64,000 nt of DNA from positions 868,001-932,000 of the forward strand of contig CAWJPW010000011.1 of the NCBI GenBank assembly GCA_963844845.1, given 5' to 3'. Below the pieces are notes generated by a model, which was not told the origin of the DNA, made no database searches, and worked only from the letters and a program-made list of their open reading frames with translations. The stretch is from CAWJPW01 sp963844845 (GTDB lineage: Bacteria; Acidobacteriota; Thermoanaerobaculia; Thermoanaerobaculales; Sulfomarinibacteraceae). Made by a program: the position numbers and the translations under genes. This document shows, one piece after another, positions 8,635 to 17,900 of this stretch. Positions within the stretch are counted from its first letter, which is position 1. Each line of letters opens with the position of its first letter.

Positions 8635-8820
8635 TCAGTCCAGCTCCTCGACCAGGATGACCTGGCGGCCCTTGTAGGCGCCACAGTGGGGACAGGCCCG
8701 GTGCGGCTGCTTGGGCTCGAAGCAGCTGGTGCAGAGGCTCCAGCCGGGAGGAGTCAGCGCATCGTGCGCCCTGCGCTTGTCGCGGCGCGCACGGGAATGG
8801 CGGCGTTTCGGATTGGGCAT
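8635..8820 (-). CDS. rpmF: Large ribosomal subunit protein bL32
   Basis: A 61-residue protein with the bL32 start MPNPKRRHSRARRDKRRAH and a zinc-binding knuckle formed by CTSC and CPHC. It therefore represents the zinc-containing form of bL32. The yceD-rpmF-plsX order is conserved across many phyla and links ribosome assembly with lipid synthesis. Confidence 0.96.
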   Translation of the reverse strand: MPNPKRRHSRARRDKRRAHDALTPPGWSLCTSCFEPKQPHRACPHCGAYKGRQVILVEELD

Positions 8821-8844
8821 CGTTTCTCTCCGGTCGCGATTGGT

Positions 8845-9369
8845 TCAGGAGACGTGATCCTTGAGTTCGCGCAGGGCCTCCCACCGGGGATCGGCCTCCG
8901 GCTGACAGCGGCACTGGCCGGCCACGTTGCGGTTGCCGCCACAGCTGGGGCAGAGGCCGGCGCAGGCCTCGTCGCACAGCACTTTCATGGGGAGCGCCAG
9001 GAGCACCTGCTCGGCCGCCACATCGACGAGGTCGAGCTCGTCGCCCTCGACGAAGACGACGTCCAGGTCCTCCGCAGCGAGACTTACCTCCTCGTCCGTC
9101 GGGGCGACGAGGGGCGCTCGGATATCGAGCACGAAGCTCTCATTCTCGCTCCAGGACACCGGCGTCAGGCAGCGGGCGCACAAGACCGTTCCCGAGGCAG
9201 CATAGCGTCCGGTGAGAGCGAAGCCTTCGGTGTGTCGCACCAGGCTCCCCTCCAGGTGCACGGCCACCGGGTCGACCATCTCAGGGATGGCAAGACGCTC
9301 GGCCGGCACCTCCACGTCCGCTTCGAAGCGGCGCGGCTCTTTCTCGATGCTGCTCAGTACGATCTCCAC
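8845..9369 (-). CDS. YceD/DUF177 family protein (23S rRNA accumulation)
   Basis: A 174-residue acidic protein of the DUF177 family. The conserved pieces are the CARCLTP segment and the C-terminal cysteine cluster CDEACAGLCPSCGGN. Members are found upstream of rpmF and have been linked to 23S rRNA accumulation in E. coli and plants. It is the first gene of the fatty-acid operon and is preceded by the promoter at 9392-9419. Confidence 0.9.
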   Translation of the reverse strand: MEIVLSSIEKEPRRFEADVEVPAERLAIPEMVDPVAVHLEGSLVRHTEGFALTGRYAASGTVLCARCLTPVSWSENESFVLDIRAPLVAPTDEEVSLAAEDLDVVFVEGDELDLVDVAAEQVLLALPMKVLCDEACAGLCPSCGGNRNVAGQCRCQPEADPRWEALRELKDHVS

Positions 9370-9391
9370 CCGGGCCCTCCACAGAAGGGAG

Positions 9392-9419
9392 AGTATAGCA
9401 CCGCCCGAAAGAACGTCAA
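9392..9419 (-). promoter_or_regulatory. Sigma-70-type promoter of the yceD-rpmF-plsX-fab operon
   Basis: On the minus strand TTGACG (9419-9414) is followed after 16 bases by TATACT (9397-9392), with TGC just before it as an extended -10. The expected start of transcription is near 9385, giving a leader of about 16 bases to yceD. This is the best match to the vegetative consensus in the window. Confidence 0.8.
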
Positions 9420-10219
9420 TTGTGCGCTGGAACCGGTGCCACGGCTCCGTCGAGCCGGACGAGAAGCACTCCGAGCACGCCCGCTCCCACCGCCACCACC
9501 GATACGACGGTCCACAGCGGGTCCCCGGCCAGTGGCACGAAGCGCAGCATAAGCAGCAGAAGCATTCCGAGGAAGACCGCCACCGAGACGGGTGCGAGAC
9601 GGTGCAGGAAGAGGCGCAACAACCAACTGCCCACGACAGCGCCCACCAGGGCCAGGCCCAGGGCCTTGGCGAGAAGGAACGCCAGCAGCAGAGCGACTGC
9701 GAGCCCGATTCCCACCGGCCCTCCGATCCCGAGGACGGCCACGAGAGCGGCGATGAAGGTCAACGCCACCAACAGCCCCATCACCGCTACCCGCACCCCG
9801 AGCCCGCCGAGGGTCACCGCGCCACGCCGTAGCCAGGCGGGGAAGAGCACCGCGATCAGCGTGGTGATGAGGAGCCACACCCCACAGTCGAGCAGACGCA
9901 CACCGGCACGCACCTCAAGCGGCGTCGCCTTCCCCCCCTCGCGCAGGGTGAGGCTGGAGAGCGAGGCAACCTCGAGGGTCCGGCCCTCGACCCGTGCTCC
10001 GGGGTCGGCGACCACGCGGCCGAACACCGAAACCGCATGCCCATCAATCCGGGCTTGGGGACCCAGAACGACGTCGCCGCCAATGGCCACAACGTCGCCC
10101 GAGACCGCTTCGTTCACCCTCAGGGGCTCGAGGAAGGCCGCGCGACCCGGGCCGGCCCAGAGCGTTCCGCTCCAGGCTGCCGCCACCACCAGCGCCATCG
10201 CCAGCGGGAGCCGTCTCAC
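9416..10219 (-). CDS. Membrane protein with bactofilin-like N-terminal repeats
   Basis: A 267-residue protein. After a signal-like segment (LPLAMALVVAAAWSG), residues of about 35-85 form short beta-helix-like repeats (VSGDVVAIGGDVVLGPQ, then HAVSVFGRVVADPGARVEG), as in polymer-forming bactofilins. The remainder is five or so hydrophobic segments. It probably sits in the inner membrane with the repeats outside. GTG at 10219 is chosen because it overlaps the anti-sigma stop (GTGA); GTG 10222 is equally possible. Third gene of the ECF sigma operon, so it may be part of an envelope stress response. The family assignment is by pattern only. Confidence 0.6.
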   Translation of the reverse strand: MRRLPLAMALVVAAAWSGTLWAGPGRAAFLEPLRVNEAVSGDVVAIGGDVVLGPQARIDGHAVSVFGRVVADPGARVEGRTLEVASLSSLTLREGGKATPLEVRAGVRLLDCGVWLLITTLIAVLFPAWLRRGAVTLGGLGVRVAVMGLLVALTFIAALVAVLGIGGPVGIGLAVALLLAFLLAKALGLALVGAVVGSWLLRLFLHRLAPVSVAVFLGMLLLLMLRFVPLAGDPLWTVVSVVAVGAGVLGVLLVRLDGAVAPVPAHN

Positions 10220-10746
10220 CACCTGACCACCGCACGCCGCCAGCGGCGCACCATGACCCCCGCGAGGCCGAGGCCGAGGCAGGTAAGGATGAGGGCGCCC
10301 CAAATGACCACCTGGGACAGACCAGTCCCCGCGGTGTGCAGCACCGCACTCATCGCGACCGTCCAGTCACCCAGAGCGCGCGAGAGGGTCATGACACTCT
10401 TCGCCGAGGCCGACGGAAGAGCAGCCAGCAGACTGCCACCCGGAACTCCGCCCAGGAGGACGGCGCCAACCAGCGCGATCATCAGCGAGGCCGCGACGGG
10501 AAGCAGCGCCAGCACGCGCCAGCGGCCGGACGGCCGCGGCACGGCCGCGGAGATGGCTTCGATGAGGCGAGGATCCTCGACCGGGATCCCCAGCTCGAGC
10601 AGCCGGGCGAGGCCAATCTCGGCGGCAGCCACCGCCTGACAGTCGGCACACCCGGCCAGGTGCTCTGCCACTCCGGAGGGGAGATTCCCCGTCCGTCCGG
10701 CGGCCTGCACCAGCGCTTCTTGGCAGCTCTCGCAACGGCTCGTCAC
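10216..10746 (-). CDS. Zinc-finger anti-sigma factor, membrane-anchored
   Basis: A 176-residue protein. The N-terminal cytoplasmic part carries CESCQ and the ZAS motif H-x3-C-x2-C in EHLAGCADC, which binds zinc and the cognate sigma factor in this family. A membrane segment (VLALLPVAASLMIALVGAVL) follows, then a periplasmic stretch and a second C-terminal membrane helix ending in a basic tail. GTG 10746 is preceded by GGGGAGG. It lies 20 bases after the sigma gene, the usual pairing. Confidence 0.85.
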   Translation of the reverse strand: MTSRCESCQEALVQAAGRTGNLPSGVAEHLAGCADCQAVAAAEIGLARLLELGIPVEDPRLIEAISAAVPRPSGRWRVLALLPVAASLMIALVGAVLLGGVPGGSLLAALPSASAKSVMTLSRALGDWTVAMSAVLHTAGTGLSQVVIWGALILTCLGLGLAGVMVRRWRRAVVRW

Positions 10747-10766
10747 GTCGCCTCCCCTCTCGCGAT

Positions 10767-11345
10767 CTACAGGTAGTCCGCGAGTGCCTTTCGTAATACG
10801 GTGTGGGCTCGGAAAAGTTTGTTCTTGACCGTGCCCAAGGGCATCCCCTTCAGATCGGCCATCTCCTGGTAGCTGAGCCCCGCAAAATGACGCAGCAGCA
10901 CGAGCTCGCGGTACTCGTCCTTGAGCCCCGTGATGGCCTGCCTCATCTCGTTCGCGAGCTCTCGGTTCTCCAGGTGCCCCAGCGGGTCCTTGCCCTCGTC
11001 CGTGACTGCCAGCTCCACCTCCTGGCCATCCGAGTCCACTGCGAACAACGAGGTGGTCTGTAGCCGCCGGCGCCGTATGTGGTCGATTCCAAGGTTGTGG
11101 GCGATGCGAAAGAGCCATGTGGAGAACCGGTAGCGCGGGTCGAAGCGTTCGAGTGCCGACCATGCCCGCAAGAAGGCCTCCTGGGTGAGGTCCTTGGCCA
11201 GCTCGAGGTCGCCGAGCATCTGCGCCAGGAACGCCGTAAGTCTGCGCTGGTAGCGCCGCACAAGACGGGTGTAGGCGGTCGCGTCGCCCTCCAGGGCGAG
11301 TGCCACCAGCTCCTCGTCAGCGGGTCGGGATGCGCGGCTGCTCAC
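10767..11345 (-). CDS. ECF (extracytoplasmic function) RNA polymerase sigma factor
   Basis: A 192-residue sigma-70 family protein. Region 2 includes LAKDLTQEAFLRAW and FSTWLFRIAHNLGIDHIRRRR; region 4 has the helix-turn-helix GLSYQEMADLKGMPLGTVKNKLFRA. An acidic linker joins them. It is RpoE-like. The start is probably GTG 11345; an upstream ATG at 11471 would overlap the divergent gene. It is transcribed divergently from the sulfatase-TPR gene with about 90 bases between them, so both could share control. Confidence 0.9.
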   Translation of the reverse strand: MSSRASRPADEELVALALEGDATAYTRLVRRYQRRLTAFLAQMLGDLELAKDLTQEAFLRAWSALERFDPRYRFSTWLFRIAHNLGIDHIRRRRLQTTSLFAVDSDGQEVELAVTDEGKDPLGHLENRELANEMRQAITGLKDEYRELVLLRHFAGLSYQEMADLKGMPLGTVKNKLFRAHTVLRKALADYL

Positions 11346-11436
11346 GGAGGCACATGATAGCGTGGCGAGCGCTCCACCGCTTGCCGGTCTCGAGTTGGGC
11401 GTGCTACCGTCACCCTCTGAGTTGGGGGGTAACCGC

Positions 11437-13944
11437 ATGGGAAAGAGGTGGTTGGTCATCGGAGCAGGCATCCTCCTCGCGGCCGCGGGAGGGATGGCGT
11501 GGTGGCAGCTTCACGAGCGTCGGCCCGCTATTCGCAACGTCGTCCTCATCAGCCTCGACACGACACGGTCCGATCACCTGAGCTGCTACGGCTTCCCACG
11601 TGAGACCACCCCTCACCTGGATGCGCTGGCCCAGCGCGGGGTACGCTTCGAGCACGCCACGTCGCCGATACCGATGACGCTGCCCGCGCACAGCTCGATG
11701 CTCACGGGCCTGATCCCACCCGTCCATGGAGTCCATGGAAACTACAACTACAGCCTACGGCCGGACGTTGACACCCTGGCGACCGTGCTGCAGCGGCAAG
11801 GGTTCGACACCGCCGGCTTCATCAGCTCGTTCGTCCTCGACCACCGCTTCGGCCTGGCCCGGGGATTCAGCACGTATGACGATAAGTTCGAGAACAAGGT
11901 CCGCACCGACTACGGCGTCGAGCGCCATGGTGCAGAGACGGCAGCCCGGGCGGTGAGCTGGCTGCGGGGGCACGCGCAGGAGCGGTTTTTCCTCTTCGTC
12001 CACCTCTACGACCCCCACGAGCCCTACGAGCCCCCCGAGCCCTATGCCAGTCGCTTCGCGGACGACCCCTACGCCGGCGAGGTGGCCACCGCCGATGCCG
12101 CCGCCGGCATGGTGCTGGATGCGCTCCACGAGCTGGGCCTCGACGAGAGCACCCTGGTGGTTGTGGCCGGCGACCACGGCGAGATGCTGGGTGAGCACGG
12201 CGAGCTCACCCACACCTACTTCATCTACAGGGGCGTGATCGAGGTCCCCCTGCTCATCGCCGGCCCTGGCGTCATCCACCAAAGCGTCGTCGCGAAGCGG
12301 GTCGGTCTCGTGGACATCGTTCCCACTGTCTGCTCCATGGTCGGCGTCGCGCCACCCTCGGGGATCCAAGGGCGCGACCTCTCGCGCTGGCTGGAGAAGG
12401 CACCCGCGGACGCCGATGAACAACCCTACTACTGCGAGAGCACCACGCCCACCCGCTACGGCGCCAACCCTCTGCTCGGAATCGTGGACGGCAATCTCGA
12501 GTACATCCGCACCACCCGTCCCGAGCTCTACGACCTCGCCGCCGACCCCGATGAGAACCACAACCTGGTGACAAGCCGCAAGGATGCGGTCCGCCGCCTG
12601 GAGGCGGCCCTCGCCAGCAGCCTGGCCCTGGCGAGTGCCGGAAACGGATCTCGTGCGAGCACCGACCGTGAGGCGGCGGAGAAGCTCCGCACCCTCGGGT
12701 ACGTGGGCGGCGGCGAGCTCGACGATAAGCTCACCGTGGAGGCGGGCCGCGATGACCCCAAGGACCTCATCGGGCTGCACGTCCTCCACCAGCGCGCGAT
12801 CATGGCGGTGGCGAATGGGAAGCTCGATCTCGCCGAGCAGCTCAGCCGCGAGATCGTCGCAGAGCGACCCGACTTCTGGGAGTCCTACGACAACCTCGGC
12901 CAGGTCGCCATGAGACGAGAGCAGTGGGAGTCGGCCAAGGCCCTGATCCACAAGAGCCTCGAGCTCCATCCCGAGCAGTACCGCGGGCACTTCGAGCTCG
13001 GCACGATCTTGAGCATGCAGCAGCGGTTCGACGAGGCCGTGGAGCAGTTCCGCGTGGCCCTGCCCCTGGACCCCAACCCCCCCGACGCCCGCTTCAACCT
13101 CGCCCGCGCACTCAAGCAGGCCGGCAACCTGGAGGAGGCGGCGTCCCAGCTCGAGGAGGTCCAGGCTGCCACTCCGAATCAACCGCGCGTCGTGAACGAG
13201 CTGGCCGAGGTCCTCAGTGCGCTGGGGCGTCCGGCGGCGGCGCAGGAGATCCTCGAGCGCGCCATCGCCGCCCATCCGGACGACGCCGCCATCCGCTTCA
13301 ACCTCGCCCAGGTCCAGCTGCGCAACGGCGACAGCGACGGCGCCATGGTGCAGCTTCGCAACCTCACAGCGAGTGGCGACCCACAGGCCCGCGATCGCGC
13401 CGCCGCTCTCCTCGAGGCCGCGGGCCGCAGCGATCTGGCGGTCTCCCTCGAGCCTCGGCGCAGCGCCGCCGAGGACCCGCTCGTCGCGGCCGCCGACCTC
13501 CTGTCGGCCCGCCGGCCCGCACAGGCCGAGGAGGCGCTCCGTGCCGTTCTTGCGCGTGAGCCGGACAACGCCAAGGCACACGACCTGCTCGGAGTCGCAC
13601 TCGCTCATCAGGGCAGGATGCCGGAGGCTCTCGCCGAGCTCCAGCGAGCCGTCGAGCTCGCGCCCTCCAGTGCGGGCCCGCAGCTCAACCTGGCCATGGC
13701 CCTCCTCCAGAGCGACGGCCCGGAGGCGGGTCTCGACGCCGCCGTCCCCCACCTGGAGAAGGCGGTGGCGCTCGACCCCGAGCTCGCCGACGCCCACTTC
13801 AACCTGGGGGTCGCCTACGCGCTCCTCGGCCGTACCGAGGCGGCGCGGGCAGAGCTGGTGAGCGCCCGCGATCTCGCCTCCGGCGCGGGCAACTCGGGGC
13901 TCGCGCAGCGCGCCAGCGACGAGCTCGCGAAGCTCGGGCGTTAG
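11437..13944 (+). CDS. Membrane-anchored sulfatase-fold protein fused to TPR repeats
   Basis: An 835-residue protein. One N-terminal membrane helix (4-22) is followed by an alkaline phosphatase/sulfatase domain (about 34-400) with VVLISLDTTRSDHLSCYGF, the nucleophile region PMTLPAHSSMLTG and the metal motif AGDHGEMLGEHG. About ten TPR repeats fill residues 455-830. The sulfatase C-x-P-S-R signature is replaced by T81-L-P-A-H, so formylglycine cannot form; Thr81 could act as a phosphatase- or transferase-type nucleophile. The catalytic domain should be periplasmic. Start ATG 11437 follows GGGGGGT. Substrate unknown. Confidence 0.85.
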   Translation: MGKRWLVIGAGILLAAAGGMAWWQLHERRPAIRNVVLISLDTTRSDHLSCYGFPRETTPHLDALAQRGVRFEHATSPIPMTLPAHSSMLTGLIPPVHGVHGNYNYSLRPDVDTLATVLQRQGFDTAGFISSFVLDHRFGLARGFSTYDDKFENKVRTDYGVERHGAETAARAVSWLRGHAQERFFLFVHLYDPHEPYEPPEPYASRFADDPYAGEVATADAAAGMVLDALHELGLDESTLVVVAGDHGEMLGEHGELTHTYFIYRGVIEVPLLIAGPGVIHQSVVAKRVGLVDIVPTVCSMVGVAPPSGIQGRDLSRWLEKAPADADEQPYYCESTTPTRYGANPLLGIVDGNLEYIRTTRPELYDLAADPDENHNLVTSRKDAVRRLEAALASSLALASAGNGSRASTDREAAEKLRTLGYVGGGELDDKLTVEAGRDDPKDLIGLHVLHQRAIMAVANGKLDLAEQLSREIVAERPDFWESYDNLGQVAMRREQWESAKALIHKSLELHPEQYRGHFELGTILSMQQRFDEAVEQFRVALPLDPNPPDARFNLARALKQAGNLEEAASQLEEVQAATPNQPRVVNELAEVLSALGRPAAAQEILERAIAAHPDDAAIRFNLAQVQLRNGDSDGAMVQLRNLTASGDPQARDRAAALLEAAGRSDLAVSLEPRRSAAEDPLVAAADLLSARRPAQAEEALRAVLAREPDNAKAHDLLGVALAHQGRMPEALAELQRAVELAPSSAGPQLNLAMALLQSDGPEAGLDAAVPHLEKAVALDPELADAHFNLGVAYALLGRTEAARAELVSARDLASGAGNSGLAQRASDELAKLGR

Positions 13945-14069
13945 GCGACCGTCAGCCGGCCGGAGCTGCGTCACGACGAAGCGGAGCGGCTTCCTTCCGC
14001 GCCGCCGTGGGAGTCCCCTGATGCTGCCCACGCGGCGCGCCCTGAGCCGGCGCGCTTCATCGCGCTTCT

Positions 14070-14152
14070 ACCCCGCCCTGGTTAACTCGAAAAGCAGACA
14101 GACGCCTCCATGGATGCGCCGGGGCGCCCAGTGAGATACGCGGGCTACGGAA
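14070..14152. repeat. Single end of the TAGCCCGCATGTCTCACC repeat family
   Basis: Read on the minus strand, 14147-14130 is TAGCCCGCGTATCTCACT, the same terminal motif as the paired elements near 54.1 and 62.2 kb. Its TAG is the stop codon of the TPR gene that ends at 14145. The adjoining stretch down to about 14070 is non-coding and runs through a hydrophobic-looking shadow frame. A matching second end was not recognised, so this copy may be degenerate or truncated; the inner boundary is a guess. Confidence 0.5.
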
Positions 14153-14861
14153 GCTTCGCGCGGATGTCGTGCTCGAGGCCGTCGGGCACCTTCGCGCCGA
14201 GGCGACGCGCCGCCTGGACCTCCACCAACGCCTGCGAGGGGTCGCCCAGCTCCAGCTCGCACACCGCGAGGTTCACATGGGAGACCGCCGAGTCGGGATG
14301 CCTCTCCAGCTCGGCGCGAAAGGCGCCGCGCGCCTCACCGACCCGGCCCAGGTGGAGGAGGCAGACACCGATCCGAAAGCGGAGCCCGGCGGGAAGAGGG
14401 TCCTCGGTTGGGTCGAGCAGCGAGGCCGGGTCCTGCCCACTCTGCCCGGCCAGCCGGTCGCTGCACCCCGGCCCGTTCTTCACGCCGTAGTCGCGGTACG
14501 CGGTCTGGACCTTCTGAAGATCCTCGGCGGCCTCAGCCCTCCGCCGGGCCGCGGCCGCGACGGCGCTCTCGTACCTCTGGGCAGCGGTGATGAAGCCCTG
14601 GAGCGCCCGCTCGTAGCGTCCCTCGTGGAGCGCCACCCGGGCCAGCCCGTCGGCGGCCGCAGCAAGCCCCGGAGCGCTCTCCTGGGCCTTCAGGAAGGCG
14701 GCGCGGGCCTGCTCGACGCGCCCCGCCTGGAGATGCCGCAGGCCACGCACGCAGAGCCTGTTGGCGCGGTCGACCTGATGCGCCTGCTGGGTCGACGCCT
14801 GACCCGCGACGGCGAGCGCCAGCGCGGCGAAGAGCACGGTACGGAGATGGTTGCGGAGCAT
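14145..14861 (-). CDS. Secreted TPR-repeat protein
   Basis: A 238-residue protein with a signal peptide (MLRNHLRTVLFAALALAVAG, then QAS). Helical pairs of TPR type occur at about residues 30-100 (GLRHLQAGRVEQARAAFLKA, then DGLARVALHEGRYERAL) and 160-230 (GVCLLHLGRVGEARGAF, NLAVCELELGDPSQALVEV). TPRs mediate protein contacts; no enzyme domain is seen. ATG 14861 has GAGGAGG upstream and is preferred to two more distal ATGs. The stop codon TAG coincides with the end of a dispersed repeat. It is downstream of the TonB receptor but separated by a terminator. Confidence 0.75.
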   Translation of the reverse strand: MLRNHLRTVLFAALALAVAGQASTQQAHQVDRANRLCVRGLRHLQAGRVEQARAAFLKAQESAPGLAAAADGLARVALHEGRYERALQGFITAAQRYESAVAAAARRRAEAAEDLQKVQTAYRDYGVKNGPGCSDRLAGQSGQDPASLLDPTEDPLPAGLRFRIGVCLLHLGRVGEARGAFRAELERHPDSAVSHVNLAVCELELGDPSQALVEVQAARRLGAKVPDGLEHDIRAKLP

Positions 14862-14935
14862 TCGTCCTCCTCGGCGAGGCGACATCGCCTCCCCACCATC
14901 GTAGTACGCACGGAACAACCGCGGGTTCAGGAGCG

Positions 14936-14963
14936 AAAAAAGGGGGGCGCCGAAGCGCCCCCC
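14936..14963 (-). terminator. Strong intrinsic terminator of the TonB receptor gene
   Basis: On the minus strand a perfect nine-pair stem GGGGGGCGC/GCGCCCCCC closes a TTCG tetraloop and is followed by six T residues. It begins 22 bases after the stop codon of the receptor gene. Confidence 0.92.
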
Positions 14964-14985
14964 GAACCTCAGAAGAGAGGTGAGT

Positions 14986-17900
14986 TTACCAGGAGAACTT
15001 CACGCCGAGACGGTAGTTGCGCGGAGCCTGGTAGCTCAGCGCCTCACCGAAGTTGGGGTTGTTCTTCTGATCGGCGACGCTGACAATCACGTTGCCGTCT
15101 GCGTCGGTAACGTCGCGCTGGGTCAGGGTGGTCCACTCCTGGTCCACCGTGAGCGCCTTCTGCTGGTTGAACGCGTTGAAGACGTCGAGCACGAGCTCGA
15201 GGTCATAGTCGCCGAACATCTTCAGCGGGTAGCTGAAGTGCAGGTCGAGGTTCTGGGTGGACGGCGTGCGGCCGTAGGAGCCGCGCGGCGTCACGAAGCG
15301 CTCGTTGGTGCCGTAGAGGAGGTCGGCACCCAGCTGGGTGATGGGCGCGCCGGTGAGCCAGGTGAAGTTGTAGCCGGTCACCAGGCCGAAGTCCCAGCGG
15401 TAGGAGCCGTAGGACTTGAACTGCCACTTGTGGTCGTTGGGCAGCAGACCGTAGGCGCCCACGAGCAGCTGAGGCAGGTCGTAAAGCGAGGTGATGTTGG
15501 GGTCCACCTGGCCGTTGTCGGCGCGGAAGAGGCCGCCGTAGTTACCCTTGTTGCGGGACCACAGCAGCGACGCGTACATCTGCCAGTTGTTCGAGTACCG
15601 CTTGTTGACCTTCAGCTCGAGGCCGCGGTAGATACGCGACGGCGGCGGGAAGCACGCCTCCTTGGCGAGCGGCACACCGGTCGTCGGGTTGGCGTCGATG
15701 CAGCCGCCGGGGTTGGTGATGAAGTAGGTGGCCCCGTTGTCGGCGGAGATGTCCTCGATCACCCGGCCGAGGCGCCGGTAGATGCCCTGGAAGCCGACTG
15801 CGAGGTTGTTCATCACCTCGTACTCGACGCCGCCGACGTACTCCTCGGTGTACTGCCCCTGGATGCCCGGGTCGACCTTGGTGCCGCCACCGGAGTGGAA
15901 CCAGTACCACATCTCGCCGGTGTTGTTGGGCGAGCCGAGAGTCGCGTTGTTCACGGTCGGCAGGCTGCCGTCCTCGGGGTAGTAGTAGTAGTAGAAGTCG
16001 TAGCTCTCGTTGCCGAAGGCGCGGACGTTGATGTCCAGCGGGATCGACTCGTAGAACTTGCCGTAGTGGCCGAACACCTTGGAGCGGCCGTTGTGGGCGA
16101 AGTCCCAGATGAAGCCGACGCGCGGCTGGATCTGATCCTGGAAGGTGAACCTGAGGTCCTGGTTCGCGTTGACGTTGGACAGGTTGCCCTTGGCCTTGGC
16201 GGCGTCAGCGCGGACACCGACGTTGAGGGTGAAGTAGTCGGTGACCTTCCAGGCGTCCTGCAGGAAGATGGCCGACTCGTCGGTCTCGCCCGAGGACACG
16301 TTCTTGTAGTTGCGGTTGTAGTAGTAGTTGTTGAACATCAGGAAGCGGTTGCCGACGCGCGCCGGCTGCTGGATGCCGCCGAAGGCGTTGCCGTTGCCCG
16401 GGTCGCAGAAGTAGTAGCCCAGGTTGTTGAGCAACTGCTCGTTGTCCGGGGTGGCATACAGGTACTGGCTGTTGATGTAGTCGAAGGTGTAGGCGTAGGC
16501 CGACAGCGGCGCGCAGAAGGCGTCGTTCGGACCTGCCACGTTGTAGTTGACGTCGTACTTCACCCAGTTCCACTGGGCGCCCACCTTGACCTCGTGGGCG
16601 TCGCCGATGAACCACGTGAAGGCGGCGCGCAGCTGGTCGCGCTCACGCTTGTCCTTGGGCTGCTGGAAGCCGGGGCCACCAAAGGCGACCCGCTGGCCGA
16701 CGCCGTCGGTGAAGCGGCCGGTGGTGGTGCCGTCGTACCAGAACGGGATGTCCAGGTTCGGCGTGTACTCCTGCTTCGTCTCCATGTGGCCGACCTTGGC
16801 CTCGAAGATCATGTCCTCGTTGAAGATCGAGTTCCAGGTCACGCCGTAGTTGGTGCCGCCCTCGTCCCACTTGGCGTAGGTCTGGTCGGTGGGCACGTAG
16901 GGAGTGTCGACGAAGAAGGACGTGTAGTAGTTGTTGTCGATCGTGGTGGGGTCGCCAAAGACGCTGCCGGTCACCGAGTTGTTCTCGTTGGCCTGCCAGG
17001 TCAGCTTGGCAGCGTAGTAGTTGGCGGTGGTCTTCGGCTTCATGGTGTTGGTCTGATACAGCATGTCGCCGTACTCGGGACGCGTGAAGACCTCGTTGAC
17101 CCACGTGTTCTCGCGCACGTTCGGGTTGTACGCCACGAAGTACCACAGCTTGTCCTCGATGATCTTGCCGCCGAGGTCGAAGCCGACGTCGTAGTCGGTG
17201 TACTGCGTGTTCGCCGCGCCGCGGCCCGCGGGCTTCTTGGCCTCGGAGGAGAACGAGTCGTCGGTGTAGTAGCCGAAGACCTCGCCGTGGAACTCGTTGG
17301 AGCCCGACTTGGTGATCATGTTGATCACGCCGCCGAGGGCGCCGCCGTACTCCGGCTCGTAGCCGCCGGTCTGCACCTGGACCTCCTGGATAAAGTTGAA
17401 GGAGAGCTGGGTGCCGATGGTGCCGAAGGCGGGGTCGGTGGTGTCGAGCTCGTCGACCACGTAGCGGTTCTCAGAGCCCGTCGCGCCCATGATGTTCACG
17501 TTCTGGCCCTGACCGCCGGTGACCGCGCCAGCGGCGAGGAAGGTCAGTGACGAGAAGGTGCGTCCGGTGGGCAGGTTGACGATGAGATCCTGGCCCAGGT
17601 TGGAGCCCACCGTGGTGGAGGTGACGTCGACGAGCGGCGCCTGGGAGGTCACCAGGACCTCCTCGGTGAACGCCGAGTTGAGCGTCACGTCCAGGGTGAT
17701 GGTACCGGCCAGCTGGACGACGACGTTCTCCTGCTCCACCCGCTGGTAGCCGGGGAGGCTGAAGACCGCTTTGTATGTGCCGGGAGGCAGCAGGCTGAAG
17801 CGAAACTCGCCGTTGGCGTCGCTCACAGCCGACTTGCTGCCCATCAAGGCTGGCGAGGTGACGGTGATGGTCACGCCCGGCAGGGGCTGGTTACCCTCGT

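Noticed and set aside
11755..14031. A 758-codon minus-strand frame opposite the sulfatase-TPR gene
   Set aside because: The plus-strand protein has clear sulfatase and TPR motifs; the reverse frame is compositional only.
14068..14262. A 64-codon minus-strand frame with a short hydrophobic end near the 14.1 kb repeat end
   Set aside because: It overlaps the TPR gene in another frame and reads into the repeat; no start signal.
14980..17550. An 856-codon open frame on the plus strand, antisense to the TonB receptor
   Set aside because: It is a shadow of the receptor gene caused by high GC at third positions; it has no ribosome binding site or family features and is rich in Val/Gly/Glu/Leu as expected from the reverse frame.
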